From: CAYMYN01 sp964394665
GTDB lineage: Bacteria; Planctomycetota; UBA1135; GCA-002686595
Length of the DNA: 64,000 nucleotides
NCBI GenBank assembly: GCA_964394665.1
Contig: CAYMYN010000015.1
Span: forward strand, 45,233 to 109,232
Reading direction: 5' to 3'
The translations under genes and the position numbers were made by a program. Within the stretch, counting starts at the first letter, position 1. Every line of letters begins with the position of its first letter. This document shows positions 45,601-54,452 of the stretch, piece by piece. The notes beneath the pieces were generated by a model that ran no database searches, was not told the origin of the DNA, and saw only the letters and a program-made list of their open reading frames with translations.

Positions 45601-48003
45601 CAGGCCTGCCACCGCAGCGACGTCGAGCTGTGGGATCGCACCAACGGGCGCCTGTACCGCGTGCGCCACGGCGAGCTGCGCACCCCGCGCGTCGACCTCG
45701 CGGCGCGCGCTTCGCTCGAGCTGGTCGATCCCGCGCTGGGCGTCGACGGTTGGCACGCGCAGCACGCGCGGCGCCTGCTGGCCGAGCGCGGCCCGGACCC
45801 GGCCGTGCACGCGGTCCTGCGCGAACGCCTGCAGCGCGCGCCCGAGCCGCGCGAACGTCTGCAGGCCCTGTGGGCCCTGCACGGCTGCGGCGGCATCGAT
45901 CCCGGGTTGGCCCTCGAGCTGCTCGATCACCCCGACGAGGACCTGCGCGCCTGGAGCGTGCAGCTCGCCCTCGAGGATCGCCAGGCGCCTCCTGAGTGGA
46001 TCGAGCGTCTCGAGCGCGCCGCCCGGCACGACCCCTCGCCCGTGGTGCGCCTCTACCTGGCCTCCGCCCTGCAGCGTCTGCCCGAGGATGGGCGCTGGGG
46101 GCTCGCGGCGGCGTTGCTCGGCCGCGGCGAGGACGCGGGGGACCCGAACCTCGAGCCCCTCGTCTGGTTCGGCTTCGCGCCGCTCGTCGAGCGCGATCCG
46201 GCGCGCGCCCTGGCCCTGGCCGAAGACGCCCGTCTGCCGCGCGCGGCGCGCTGGACGGCGCGCCGCGCGGCCCAGCTCAGCGCCGCGCGCGAGGAGCTGA
46301 TGGCCGCCCTGGCGCGCGCCGAGGGCGGGTGGCTGGATGCGTTGCTCGAGGAGACCGCACGGGCGCTCGAGGAACGCCGCGGGCTCGAGATGCCGCGCGG
46401 CTGGGCCGCGGTGCGCGCGCGCCTCGAGGGCCATTCCGACGCCGTCGTGCGCGAGCGCGTCCAGGCCCTGGCCGTCGCCTTCGGTGACACCGAGGCCTTC
46501 CCCGCCCTGCGCGCGACCCTCGCCGATCGCAGCGCGAGCGCCGCGCGTCGCGAGCGGGCCCTCGACGCCCTCGTGCGCGGCCGGGACGGCGCGAGCGTGC
46601 CGGTCCTGCTGGCGCTGCTCGACGAGCCCGCCCTGCGGCCGCGGGCGGTGCGCGCGCTGGCGAGCTTCGACGATCCGCGGGTGCCGGCGGCGTTGCTCGC
46701 GCGTTACGGCGAGCTCGACGCCCAGGGCCGCGCGGAGGTGCTCGGCATCCTGGCCCAACGTCCGCGTTGGGCGCTCGAGTTGCTCGACGCCCTCGAGGCG
46801 GGAAGTGTCCCGCGCAGCGAGGTCGACGCGCTCGTCCTGCGCGCCCTGCGCGGCCACGGGGACGACGCGCTGGCGGAGATGGTGCGCCGCCAGTTCGGCG
46901 TGCAACGCGAGAGCGGCAGCGAGGTGCGCGCGCGGATCGCCGAGTGGCAGGCGCGCCTCACGCCCGAGGTGCTGGCCCAGGCCGACCCGCTGCGCGGCCG
47001 GGCGGTCTTCCGCCGCACGTGCGAGCAGTGCCACGTGCTCTTCGGCGCCGGCAACGACGTGGGACCCGACATCACCGGCGCGAACCGCGGCGATCTCGAG
47101 TACCTCCTGCTCAACCTGCTCGACCCCAACGCGACGATCCCGGTCGAGTACCAGGAGACGATCGTCCTGACCCACGAGGAGCGCGTGATGTCCGGGATCC
47201 TGATCTCGGAGAGCGACACCGAGCTCGTCCTGCGCTCGACGCGCGGCAACGAGGTCGTGGCCAAGGACGAGATCCAGCTCCGGCGCGCGAGCGGCATCTC
47301 GATGATGCCCGAGGGGCAGCTCGACGTGCTCGCCGCCGACGAGGCGCGCGACTTGATCGCCTACCTGATGGGCGAGGTGCAGGTGCCGCGCCTGGCCGAG
47401 GCCGGGGACGGGGGGGCGCTCTTCGACGGCGCGACCCTGCGGGGCTGGAGCGGCGATCCCGCCGTGTGGAGCGTGCGCGAGGGCGCGCTGGTCGGGCGTG
47501 GCGAGGGGCTCGCCCGCAACAGCTTCCTCGTCAACGAGTGGGTGCTCGAGGACTTCCGTCTGACGCTCGAGGTGCGCCTGGTCGGGAACGGGGGCAACAG
47601 CGGCGTCCAGTTCCGCAGCCGCGTGCTGGACGCCGGCGACGTGGCGGGCCTGCAGGCCGACATCGGCCCGGGTTGGTGGGGCAAGCTCTACGAGGAACAC
47701 GGCCGCGGGCTGCTCGAAGCCGGCGCCTGCGAGTCGGCCGTGCGCCCGGGCGAGTGGAACACCTACGAGATCCTGGCGGTCGGCACGCGCGTGCGCACCG
47801 CGCTCAATGGGCAGGTGTGCGTCGACCGCGACGACCCGCTCGCGGCGCGGCGCGGCGTGCTGGCGTTGCAGGTACACTCCGGCGCCCCGACCGAGGTGCA
47901 CTTCCGCCAGTTGCGCCTCGAGCTCGACCCCGAGCCCGTCCTGCGCACCGTCCCCGGGGACGGCGCCGGGAGCCCCGCCCCCTCCGCCGGAGATTCGCGA
48001 TGA
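42670..48003 (+). CDS. Giant exported protein: FG-GAP repeats, PVC-type propeller, HEAT-like repeats, cytochrome c and DUF1080
   Basis: A 1777-residue exported protein with a signal sequence (TSLVLGLVTISVAGLAAAQ). In order it has FG-GAP/VCBS calcium repeats (about 45-430; DVDGDGHGDAVAG, DIDGDGRLDVL), a beta-sandwich (about 450-600; LDFETGDLTDW), and a PVC-type membrane-bound dehydrogenase propeller (about 625-1000; GFEVDLVAGEPDLHQP). A HEAT-like helical part follows (about 1030-1430), then a cytochrome c with one heme site CEQCH at 1451 and a distal-ligand loop (VGPDITGANRGDLEYLL), and a C-terminal DUF1080/3-keto-disaccharide hydrolase-like domain (about 1575-1765; GNSGVQFRSRVLDAGD). It is probably a periplasmic sugar- or glycan-oxidising enzyme. 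The Dabb gene overlaps its stop (ATGA). Confidence 0.87.
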   Translation: MSVPQPARRRATSLVLGLVTISVAGLAAAQEASGAGPGWERVILSRTFHCEGAAIGDVDGDGHGDAVAGPFVYLGPDFARRLELHEPVASDPLRYSDSFFQWVHDVDGDGRADVVEVGFPGRELRWYQNPGGDLTAAGHWPRHVVFHGVDNESPDYVDLLGDGLRRLVCNHGGRLGWVEPTGADPREPWRFVPLSPDLGFPTFQHGLGVGDIDGDGRLDVLERGGWWRQPPQLEPGEPWERHAVDFAAGRRGGAQMLVTDVDGDGLADVVTSLDAHGWGLSWFRQRRAQGAISFEERRVLDERDPAAPSAFTFSQIHALALADVDGDGVSDVVTGKRHWAHGPSGDPEPNAPALVAWLRVERGAGEGGEARLVPQVLDGDSGVGTQLAVGDVDGDGRVDVLVANKKGAHLFLQRDAAQAPPSEPRPTPAEDGARGVLPRGADGRALNLDFETGDLTDWIPEGTAFLGQPVRGDTVHPRRADSRSRHQGNFWVGGYELAGDAPVGSLTSVPFEVAMPWASFLVGGGRHRETAVELLAEGEERPFFHVSGTDREDLQAVAVDLTSRVGTRIRIRLVDRHTGHWGHVNFDDFRFHAQRPELPAAPGMARPEPTVVVPHAGLAPKAAARAMGVPAGFEVDLVAGEPDLHQPIALAIDSHGRLWVAEAHSYPNRRAAGEGLDRIVVFEDTQGDGSFDRRIEFLDGLNLVSGLEVGFGGVWIGAAPELLFVPDADGDLVPDGPAEVVLDGWGYQDTHETLNSFTWGPDGWLYGCHGVFTHSRVGAPGTPDAERTPLNAGLWRYHPTKGHFEVFAWGTSNPWGVAFDARGQAFVTACVIPHLFHLAQGGRYQRQAGEHFEPWVYEGIGTIADHRHYAGEIGDHAWWGRNEPVHARSTLEAGGGHAHCGASIYLGEGFPERYRGTLFMGNIHGNRLNMDLLERVGSGFVGRHGPDFLLANDQWFRAIAIRQGPAGELYLTDWYDAQACHRSDVELWDRTNGRLYRVRHGELRTPRVDLAARASLELVDPALGVDGWHAQHARRLLAERGPDPAVHAVLRERLQRAPEPRERLQALWALHGCGGIDPGLALELLDHPDEDLRAWSVQLALEDRQAPPEWIERLERAARHDPSPVVRLYLASALQRLPEDGRWGLAAALLGRGEDAGDPNLEPLVWFGFAPLVERDPARALALAEDARLPRAARWTARRAAQLSAAREELMAALARAEGGWLDALLEETARALEERRGLEMPRGWAAVRARLEGHSDAVVRERVQALAVAFGDTEAFPALRATLADRSASAARRERALDALVRGRDGASVPVLLALLDEPALRPRAVRALASFDDPRVPAALLARYGELDAQGRAEVLGILAQRPRWALELLDALEAGSVPRSEVDALVLRALRGHGDDALAEMVRRQFGVQRESGSEVRARIAEWQARLTPEVLAQADPLRGRAVFRRTCEQCHVLFGAGNDVGPDITGANRGDLEYLLLNLLDPNATIPVEYQETIVLTHEERVMSGILISESDTELVLRSTRGNEVVAKDEIQLRRASGISMMPEGQLDVLAADEARDLIAYLMGEVQVPRLAEAGDGGALFDGATLRGWSGDPAVWSVREGALVGRGEGLARNSFLVNEWVLEDFRLTLEVRLVGNGGNSGVQFRSRVLDAGDVAGLQADIGPGWWGKLYEEHGRGLLEAGACESAVRPGEWNTYEILAVGTRVRTALNGQVCVDRDDPLAARRGVLALQVHSGAPTEVHFRQLRLELDPEPVLRTVPGDGAGSPAPSAGDSR

Positions 48004-48317
48004 TCGTGCACATGGTGCTGTTCAAGGTCCGTCCGGACGTGTCCGCCGAGCGACTCGAGCGGGTCTTCCGCGCGATCGGCGACCTGCGGGGCGCGATCCC
48101 GGGCATCCTCGACTACTCCTACGGTGCGTATGCCTCGCCCGAGGGGCTCCAGCGCGGCTACACCCACGGCTTCTGCATGACCTTCGAGAGCCCCGCCGCC
48201 CGCGACGCCTACCTCCCGCACCCGCGGCACGAGGAGGTCAAGGGACAGGTGCTCGAAGTCCTGGCCGGCGGCATCGACGGCGTGCTGGCCTTCGACTACG
48301 AGACGCCGCGCGGCTGA
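48000..48317 (+). CDS. Dabb (stress-responsive A/B barrel) domain protein
   Basis: A 105-residue single-domain protein matching the Dabb family: MIVHMVLFKVRPDVSAERL at the N-terminus, the middle YSYGAYASPEGLQRGYTHG, and FESPAARDAYLPHPRHEEV near the end. Dabb proteins form dimeric ferredoxin-like barrels; some act in polyketide or aromatic chemistry, others have no known role. The ATG overlaps the stop of the giant cytochrome gene (ATGA), so it is translated with it, though it has no export signal. A hairpin terminates the pair. Confidence 0.88.
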   Translation: MIVHMVLFKVRPDVSAERLERVFRAIGDLRGAIPGILDYSYGAYASPEGLQRGYTHGFCMTFESPAARDAYLPHPRHEEVKGQVLEVLAGGIDGVLAFDYETPRG

Positions 48318-48324
48318 CGCGGCG

Positions 48325-48347
48325 CGGCGGCCCGGGAGCGGCCGCCG
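48325..48347 (+). terminator. Terminator hairpin after the Dabb gene
   Basis: A perfect 8-bp stem (CGGCGGCC/GGCCGCCG, 7-base loop) starts 8 bases after the stop and is followed by ATTACC. Confidence 0.5.
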
Positions 48348-48435
48348 ATTACCGACGGGTAATGGGCGCCGCGAAGCGCGGGGAGCGATGCTCGGGTGGG
48401 CGTTCGCCCTTCCCGCTTCCCGCGCCACCCGGTCC

Positions 48436-48669
48436 ATGCCCCTCCGTTCGGCCCCCACCCCGCGTCCGCTGCTGCTCCTCTGGGGACTGCTCCTGTTCTC
48501 CAGTTGCGCCAGCGTCGAGTTCTACGAGAAACGCGCCTTCTCCCTGTGGGTGATGGAGCTCGAGGACAGCCCCACCGAGCAGCACCTCGAGCAGAAGGTG
48601 CGGTACTCGACCGAGGGCGCGGCGGGCGGCATCGGCACCAAGGCCGGCGGGGGGTGTGGGTGTTACTGA
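48436..48669 (+). CDS. DUF4266 family small lipoprotein
   Basis: A 77-residue protein with a lipoprotein signal: hydrophobic LLLLWGLLLFSSC with the lipobox cysteine at 24. The mature part ends in the glycine-rich, cysteine-containing tail GGGCGCY, the hallmark of DUF4266. The ATG at 48436 is chosen for its fit to the signal; an upstream in-frame ATG at 48388 adds 16 residues. The stop overlaps the start of the DUF3570 gene. The DUF4266, DUF3570, ApbE and thioredoxin-like set recurs in many Gram-negative genomes as an extracytoplasmic flavin/redox cluster. The role of the small lipoprotein is unknown. Confidence 0.85.
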   Translation: MPLRSAPTPRPLLLLWGLLLFSSCASVEFYEKRAFSLWVMELEDSPTEQHLEQKVRYSTEGAAGGIGTKAGGGCGCY

Positions 48670-49883
48670 CGTTCAGGCTGGGGCGAACCGCGCTGGGCGC
48701 GGCGCTCGCCTCGATCCTCTTCGCCCTGGTCGCGTCCGGGCAGGGCTCGCAGGGCTCGTTGGGCTCCGAGGGCGGCGGCGCGGCGGGCGGCGCGGGTAGC
48801 GGCTTCGGCAAGGCCGGCAGCGGCTTCGTCGAGACGCGCCTGGGGTTCTTCGACCAACCGGACAACGGGGACGGGAACCCCTTCCTGGACGAGTCCTTGA
48901 CCGTGATCGAGCCGATCGTGGTCTTCGACTACAACTTCACCGAGCGTTTCGGCATGAGCGTGCAGCTCAGCTACGACTACGTCTCGAGTGCCTCGATCGA
49001 CCGTCTGTCGAAGTTCCCCGAGCAATCCGGCGCCAGCGGCGATTTCTACGCCGGCGGTGACGTGTCCTTCCGTCACCTCCTGAACGAGACGACGCGCTTC
49101 AACTGGCACCTGGGTTTCAGCAAGGAGTACGACTACACCTCGCTCGGCCTGGGCGCGGGCCTCTTCCGCGAGCTCCCCGAGCGCAACGCGACCGTCGGAA
49201 TCAGCATCGACGCCTACCTCGACCAGGTGGACATCATCCGTTTCGACGGCTCGCAGGACGAGGGCAGCGACGACCGCAGCTCCCTCAGCGCGACCCTCTC
49301 CTGGTACCAGGTGTTCTCGCCCAACTGGCACGGTGAGCTGGGCCTGACCCTGGCGCACCAGTCGGGCTTCCTCGAGACGCCCTACAACGCCGTGGTGATC
49401 GAGGACCCGCTGCTGCCGCCCAACCCCAACCTCGACAACCTGGCGCGGGGCTTCGAGATCACCGAGGAGTTGCCCGAGGACCGGCTGCGCGCGGCGCTCT
49501 TCGGTCGGGCCCGGTACCGGATCGACGATCGGACGGCCTTGGAGCTCGGCGGGCGGCTCTACACGGACGACTGGGGCATCCAGGCGCTGACCGTGGAGCC
49601 GCGCCTCTATCGCGAGCTCGTCCCCGACAAGTTGCGCCTGCGCCTGCGCTACCGTTTCTACGTGCAGACCGCCGCCGACGCCTTCGAGGAGAGTTTCACC
49701 GAGGAGACGGAGTTCCGCACGCAGGACTCGGACCTGGGCGACTTCAGCCAGCACGGCGCCGGCTTCCAGTTCCTGTGGCGCACCGGCCCGGCGAGTCAGG
49801 TGGACTTCGGCGCCGATTACGATCTGCGCAGCGACGGGCTCGACCATCTCTTCGGGAGCCTCGGCTGGCGTTGGAGTTTCTAG
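48660..49883 (+). CDS. DUF3570 family outer-membrane-like protein
   Basis: About 407 residues from the GTG at 48660 (48654 is an alternative GTG), overlapping the DUF4266 stop by 10 bases. A signal peptide (RTALGAALASILFALVASG) and a glycine-rich stretch precede a long series of amphipathic beta strands with aromatic ends, finishing in a terminal phenylalanine (LFGSLGWRWSF), as in outer-membrane barrels. Near residues 104-126 it has DYVSSASID and EQSGASGD. These resemble the Ser/Thr-Gly-Ala-Ser/Thr acceptor sites used by ApbE for covalent FMN attachment, and the TlpA-ApbE gene follows after four bases. The function of the family is not established. Confidence 0.83.
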   Translation: MLLTFRLGRTALGAALASILFALVASGQGSQGSLGSEGGGAAGGAGSGFGKAGSGFVETRLGFFDQPDNGDGNPFLDESLTVIEPIVVFDYNFTERFGMSVQLSYDYVSSASIDRLSKFPEQSGASGDFYAGGDVSFRHLLNETTRFNWHLGFSKEYDYTSLGLGAGLFRELPERNATVGISIDAYLDQVDIIRFDGSQDEGSDDRSSLSATLSWYQVFSPNWHGELGLTLAHQSGFLETPYNAVVIEDPLLPPNPNLDNLARGFEITEELPEDRLRAALFGRARYRIDDRTALELGGRLYTDDWGIQALTVEPRLYRELVPDKLRLRLRYRFYVQTAADAFEESFTEETEFRTQDSDLGDFSQHGAGFQFLWRTGPASQVDFGADYDLRSDGLDHLFGSLGWRWSF

Positions 49884-49887
49884 ATCC

Positions 49888-51375
49888 ATGGGTACCCTCC
49901 GCACTCGCCTCGCGTCGCTCTGTCCGTGGGCCCTGGTCGCGCTCCTGCAGCTCGCCTGCGTGAGCCAGCGGCCGCTCGCGCCGGCGCCCGCCGACGGACA
50001 GGCGCCGGCGCGCCTGGTGGACCTCGACGGGGTCGAGCACGACCTCGAGGGCGCGCTGGCGGCGGGGCGGCGCGTGGTGCTCGTGTTCTGGCAGACCTGG
50101 TGCGGCTCGTGCCTGCGCGAGGCGCCGGCCATCGCCGCCGCCGCCCGCGCCTACCCCGAGGAGCTGCTGTTCCTGGGCGTGGTACCGGGCTCGGACGCCG
50201 ACGTCGACGAGCGCGAGCTGCGCCGCGTCGCGGCCGAGCTGCGCCTGCCCTATGCCCAGGTGCGTGACCGCGACGGCTCGCTCGCGCGCCGCCTGGCCGT
50301 GCGCGGCACGCCGACCCTGATCGCCTTCGGCGAGGGGGGAGCCGAGCTCTTCCGCGGCCACTCCGCTCCCAGCGACTGGGGTCTCCTCGTCGGTGGAAGA
50401 ACCCAGACCGCGGCTTGGTTCCAGGACCCCGCGCCGTTGTTGCTCGCCAAACGGGAGTTGGGGGTCATGGGCACCGAGCTCCTGCTCGAGGCCCTGGGGC
50501 CGGACCTCGAGCGGCTCGAGCTCGCCCTCGACGCCGCCGAGGCGGAGCTGCGCCGCGTGGAGGACCTGATGACGGACTGGCGCCCCTCGCCGCTGATGGA
50601 GCTCAACGCCGCGGCCGGCACGGGGCCCGTGCGCGTCGACCCGGAGATCGCACGTCTGGTCGCGCGCGGCCTCGAGATCAGCCGCCTGACCGGCGGGGCT
50701 TTCGACATGACCTACGCGTCGGTCGGGACGCTCTGGGACTTCAAGCGCCGGCCGCCCAAGGTGCCGACTCCCGAGGAGGTCCGCGCGGCCCTCGAGTTCG
50801 TGGGCTGGGAGCGGGTCGAGGTCGACCTCGCCGCGAGCACCATCGCGCTGCCGGCGGGATTTCGCCTGGGTCTGGGCGGCATCGCCAAGGGCTACGGCGT
50901 CGACCGCGCGATGGCGGTCCTGATGGAGCACGGCGTGCAGCACGGCATGGTCAACGCGGGCGGCGACCTCAAAGCGCTGGGCAAGAAGCACGGCGCACCC
51001 TGGCGCATCGCCGTGCGCCATCCGCGCGACCGCGAACGCGCCCTGGCGGTGCTCCCGGTCTCGAACCTGTGCGTGGTGACCTCCGGCGACTACGACCGCT
51101 TCTTCGAGCACGGGGGGCGCCGCTACCACCACATCCTCGACCCGCGCACCGGGTTCCCTTCGACGGGCTGCATCAGCGCCACGGTCGTCGCACCCGACGC
51201 CGCCTTCGCCGACGCATTGGCGACCGCGATGTGTGTCCTGGGCCCCGCGGCGGGCCTGCCGATCGTCGAGTCGCTGCCGCGCGTCGAAGCGCTGCTGGTG
51301 GACCTCGAGGGCGAGGTGCACGCCTCGAGCGGCTTGGCGAAGCTCGCCGGTGCCAAGGACGCCTCGGACTCCTGA
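49888..51375 (+). CDS. Fusion of TlpA-like thioredoxin and ApbE FAD:protein FMN transferase
   Basis: A 495-residue protein starting at the ATG at 49888. A probable lipoprotein signal (LVALLQLAC, Cys24) precedes a TlpA-like thioredoxin domain (about 40-165) with the redox pair C72-GS-C75 (FWQTWCGSC) and the cis-proline loop VRGTPTLIAF. Residues about 190-480 are ApbE: LMTDWRPSPLMELNAAAG, GGIAKGYGVDRAMAVL, GMVNAGGDLKALG and the metal/FAD motif HHILDPRTGFP with DALATAMCVLG. ApbE transfers FMN from FAD to a Ser/Thr of extracytoplasmic proteins. The fused thioredoxin may keep a partner's cysteines reduced. It is the last gene of the DUF4266-DUF3570 cluster, and the DUF3570 protein is a candidate target. 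Confidence 0.9.
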   Translation: MGTLRTRLASLCPWALVALLQLACVSQRPLAPAPADGQAPARLVDLDGVEHDLEGALAAGRRVVLVFWQTWCGSCLREAPAIAAAARAYPEELLFLGVVPGSDADVDERELRRVAAELRLPYAQVRDRDGSLARRLAVRGTPTLIAFGEGGAELFRGHSAPSDWGLLVGGRTQTAAWFQDPAPLLLAKRELGVMGTELLLEALGPDLERLELALDAAEAELRRVEDLMTDWRPSPLMELNAAAGTGPVRVDPEIARLVARGLEISRLTGGAFDMTYASVGTLWDFKRRPPKVPTPEEVRAALEFVGWERVEVDLAASTIALPAGFRLGLGGIAKGYGVDRAMAVLMEHGVQHGMVNAGGDLKALGKKHGAPWRIAVRHPRDRERALAVLPVSNLCVVTSGDYDRFFEHGGRRYHHILDPRTGFPSTGCISATVVAPDAAFADALATAMCVLGPAAGLPIVESLPRVEALLVDLEGEVHASSGLAKLAGAKDASDS

Positions 51376-52254
51376 TCGGAGGTGACCTGGGCCGGGCCGC
51401 GGGCCCGCGGGGTATGCTGCCGCCCCCGCGCCCATGGAGCCCCGGACGATCGTCGACGCGCACGTGCACCTCTTGGAGCCGCGACGCGTCTCCTACCCCT
51501 GGCTCGCGCGGCGTCCCGACCTCGATGCGCGCTTCGACCTGGCGCGGCTCGACGAGCAGGGCGCCGGGGCCCGCGCGGAGAGCTTCGTGATCGTCGAGGC
51601 CGACGCGCACGGGGCGGACGCCGAGCGGGAGCTCGAGTGGATCGAGGTCGCCGCCGCGCGCGATCCCCGCATCGGCGCCTGCGTCGCGCGGGCCGAGCTC
51701 GAGCGGGGCGACGACGTCGCGCCCTGGTTGGATCGACTGGCTGCCCGGCCGCTCGTGCGCGGCGTGCGGCGCGTGTTGCAGGACGATCCGGATCCCGAAC
51801 CGTGCCTGCGCGCGGGCTTCGTGCGCGGGCTGCGCCTGGCGGCCGAGCGCGGGTTGCTGTTCGAGGCCTGCGTGCGCAGCGAGCAACTCCCGGCCCTCGC
51901 CGCGGTCGCGCGGCACGTGCCCGAGTCGACGCTCGTGCTCGATCACCTGGGCGATCCGCCGCGGGAGCGCGCACCCTTCGGGGCCTGGCGCGCGGGACTG
52001 CTCGCCCTGGGAGCGTGCCCGAACGTGTGGGCGAAGGTCTCGGGGCTCGGCGCCCGGGGCCCCGTGGAGTTGCGCGCGATCTTCGACGTGGCCCTCTTGG
52101 CCTTCGGGACCCGGCGCCTGCTCTTCGGCAGCGACTGGCCCTGGTCCCGTGGAGCCCGCGAGTACGGCGCGTGGATCGCGAGCGTGGAGGCGCTGCTCGC
52201 TCCGCTGGGCCCGCCGGCCGTGCGCGCCGTGTTCGCCGAGAACGCGCGCCGCCT

Positions 52255-53298
<1,044 letters not shown>

Positions 53299-53348
53299 GG
53301 GGCGCGGGGGCTGCTGGGGAGGCGGAGGGGGGCTCGTGCGTACGCCGC

Positions 53349-54380
53349 TCAGCGCGCGCCGGAGACGTCCAGTGGCGGCAGGTCCACGCGGTGGGTGATC
53401 CCGGCGCCGACCTCGACCGTGCGCCGGAGCTCGGCGGCGCCGGCGTTGACTTCCAGCACGTAGGTGCCGGGCGGGAGGTCGCGCAGCGAGAGGCGGCCGT
53501 CGGTCCCGGTCGCGAGCGGGGGCCAGATGCGCGCCGGATCGTCGCGCGGGTGCAGGAGCACCAGGGCCCCTTCGAGCGGCGCGCCGGAGGCGTCGGCCAC
53601 CAGCGCCTCGACGACGCCCGCCTCCAGGGGCACGACGCGGCGCGCGCCGGCGCGGGTGTGCTCGAGTTCGCGCGCCGCGCTCCCCGCGAGGTCCGGCCAA
53701 CCGCCCCCCGCGGCCCAGGGCGGCAGCAGGAGCAGGCGATAGCGCCCGAGGATCAGCCCCTCGAAGCGGAAGCTGCGATCGGCGGCGACGCGCGCGCGGC
53801 GGGGGACCGGCGCGCCGAAGGCTTGCAGGGGGTCGGTGGGGAGCAGCGCCACCTCGTAGCCGGTCACGATCCACTCGGGCCAGGGCGGCGAGACCTCGCC
53901 GACGAGGTCCGCGCGCTCGAGCGGCGGTAGCGTCGCCGGGGCGCCCAGCTCCTGGGTCAGGAGCAGGCGCTCGCCGTCGGCGGGGGCCTCGACGAGGAAG
54001 TCCTCGACCTCGAAGCGCCGCGCGCACACCCGCAGCAACACGGGCCCGGGGAGCAGGCCGACGAGCTCGAACCCACCCCGCTCGTCGGTGTAGGTCCAGG
54101 CCGGCACGTCCCCGACCCGGGCCACCACCAGCGCGTCGGCCACCGCCGCGCCGCCGGCCGAGCGCACCGTCCCGCGCAGGGTGGCGTTCCCGAGGGGGGA
54201 CTCGAGCGCGCCGAGCCGCACCTCGGCCGCCGCCGCGTTCACCCGCGGCAGGTCGGGGCCGCGCTCGCCGCGCGCGCGCACCCAGGCGCCGGCCAAGGCG
54301 AGCAGGGCCACGAGCGGGATCCAGGCCGCCCGAGCCCGGCGGCGGGCCCGGGGTTCGGGGGTCGAGGGCGGCGACGTCAT
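53349..54380 (-). CDS. Membrane-anchored protein with carboxypeptidase-regulatory-like domains
   Basis: A 343-residue protein. A basic N-terminus and a single helix (AAWIPLVALLALAGAWV, about 18-34) anchor it. The outer part has at least two regulatory-like beta domains: NATLRGTVRSAGGAAVADAL with TYTDERGGFELVGLLPGPV, and VADASGAPLEGALVLLHP with GTDGRLSLRDLPPGTYVLEV. These repeats resemble the extracytoplasmic parts of the sigma fusions at 1923 and 6470, but no sigma domain is present. The gene lies on the same strand as hemH with 50 bases between them and is divergent from the aminotransferase gene. No catalytic site is evident and the ligand is unknown. Confidence 0.68.
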   Translation of the reverse strand: MTSPPSTPEPRARRRARAAWIPLVALLALAGAWVRARGERGPDLPRVNAAAAEVRLGALESPLGNATLRGTVRSAGGAAVADALVVARVGDVPAWTYTDERGGFELVGLLPGPVLLRVCARRFEVEDFLVEAPADGERLLLTQELGAPATLPPLERADLVGEVSPPWPEWIVTGYEVALLPTDPLQAFGAPVPRRARVAADRSFRFEGLILGRYRLLLLPPWAAGGGWPDLAGSAARELEHTRAGARRVVPLEAGVVEALVADASGAPLEGALVLLHPRDDPARIWPPLATGTDGRLSLRDLPPGTYVLEVNAGAAELRRTVEVGAGITHRVDLPPLDVSGAR

Positions 54381-54452
54381 GGCGAGCGATCCCGGGCGTC
54401 CGGCGCGCTTCCCGGCCGCGGCATCCTACGCCCGCCGCCCCTTCGGCATAGC

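Noticed and set aside
42460..47901. 1813-codon open frame on the - strand antisense to the giant cytochrome protein
   Set aside because: Same reason: the other strand carries heme, FG-GAP and DUF1080 motifs, while this one has none.
51397..51410. 14-base perfect palindrome between the ApbE and amidohydrolase genes
   Set aside because: It has no loop and lies in a run of G and C. It could be an operator or half of a terminator, but nothing distinguishes it from chance at this composition.
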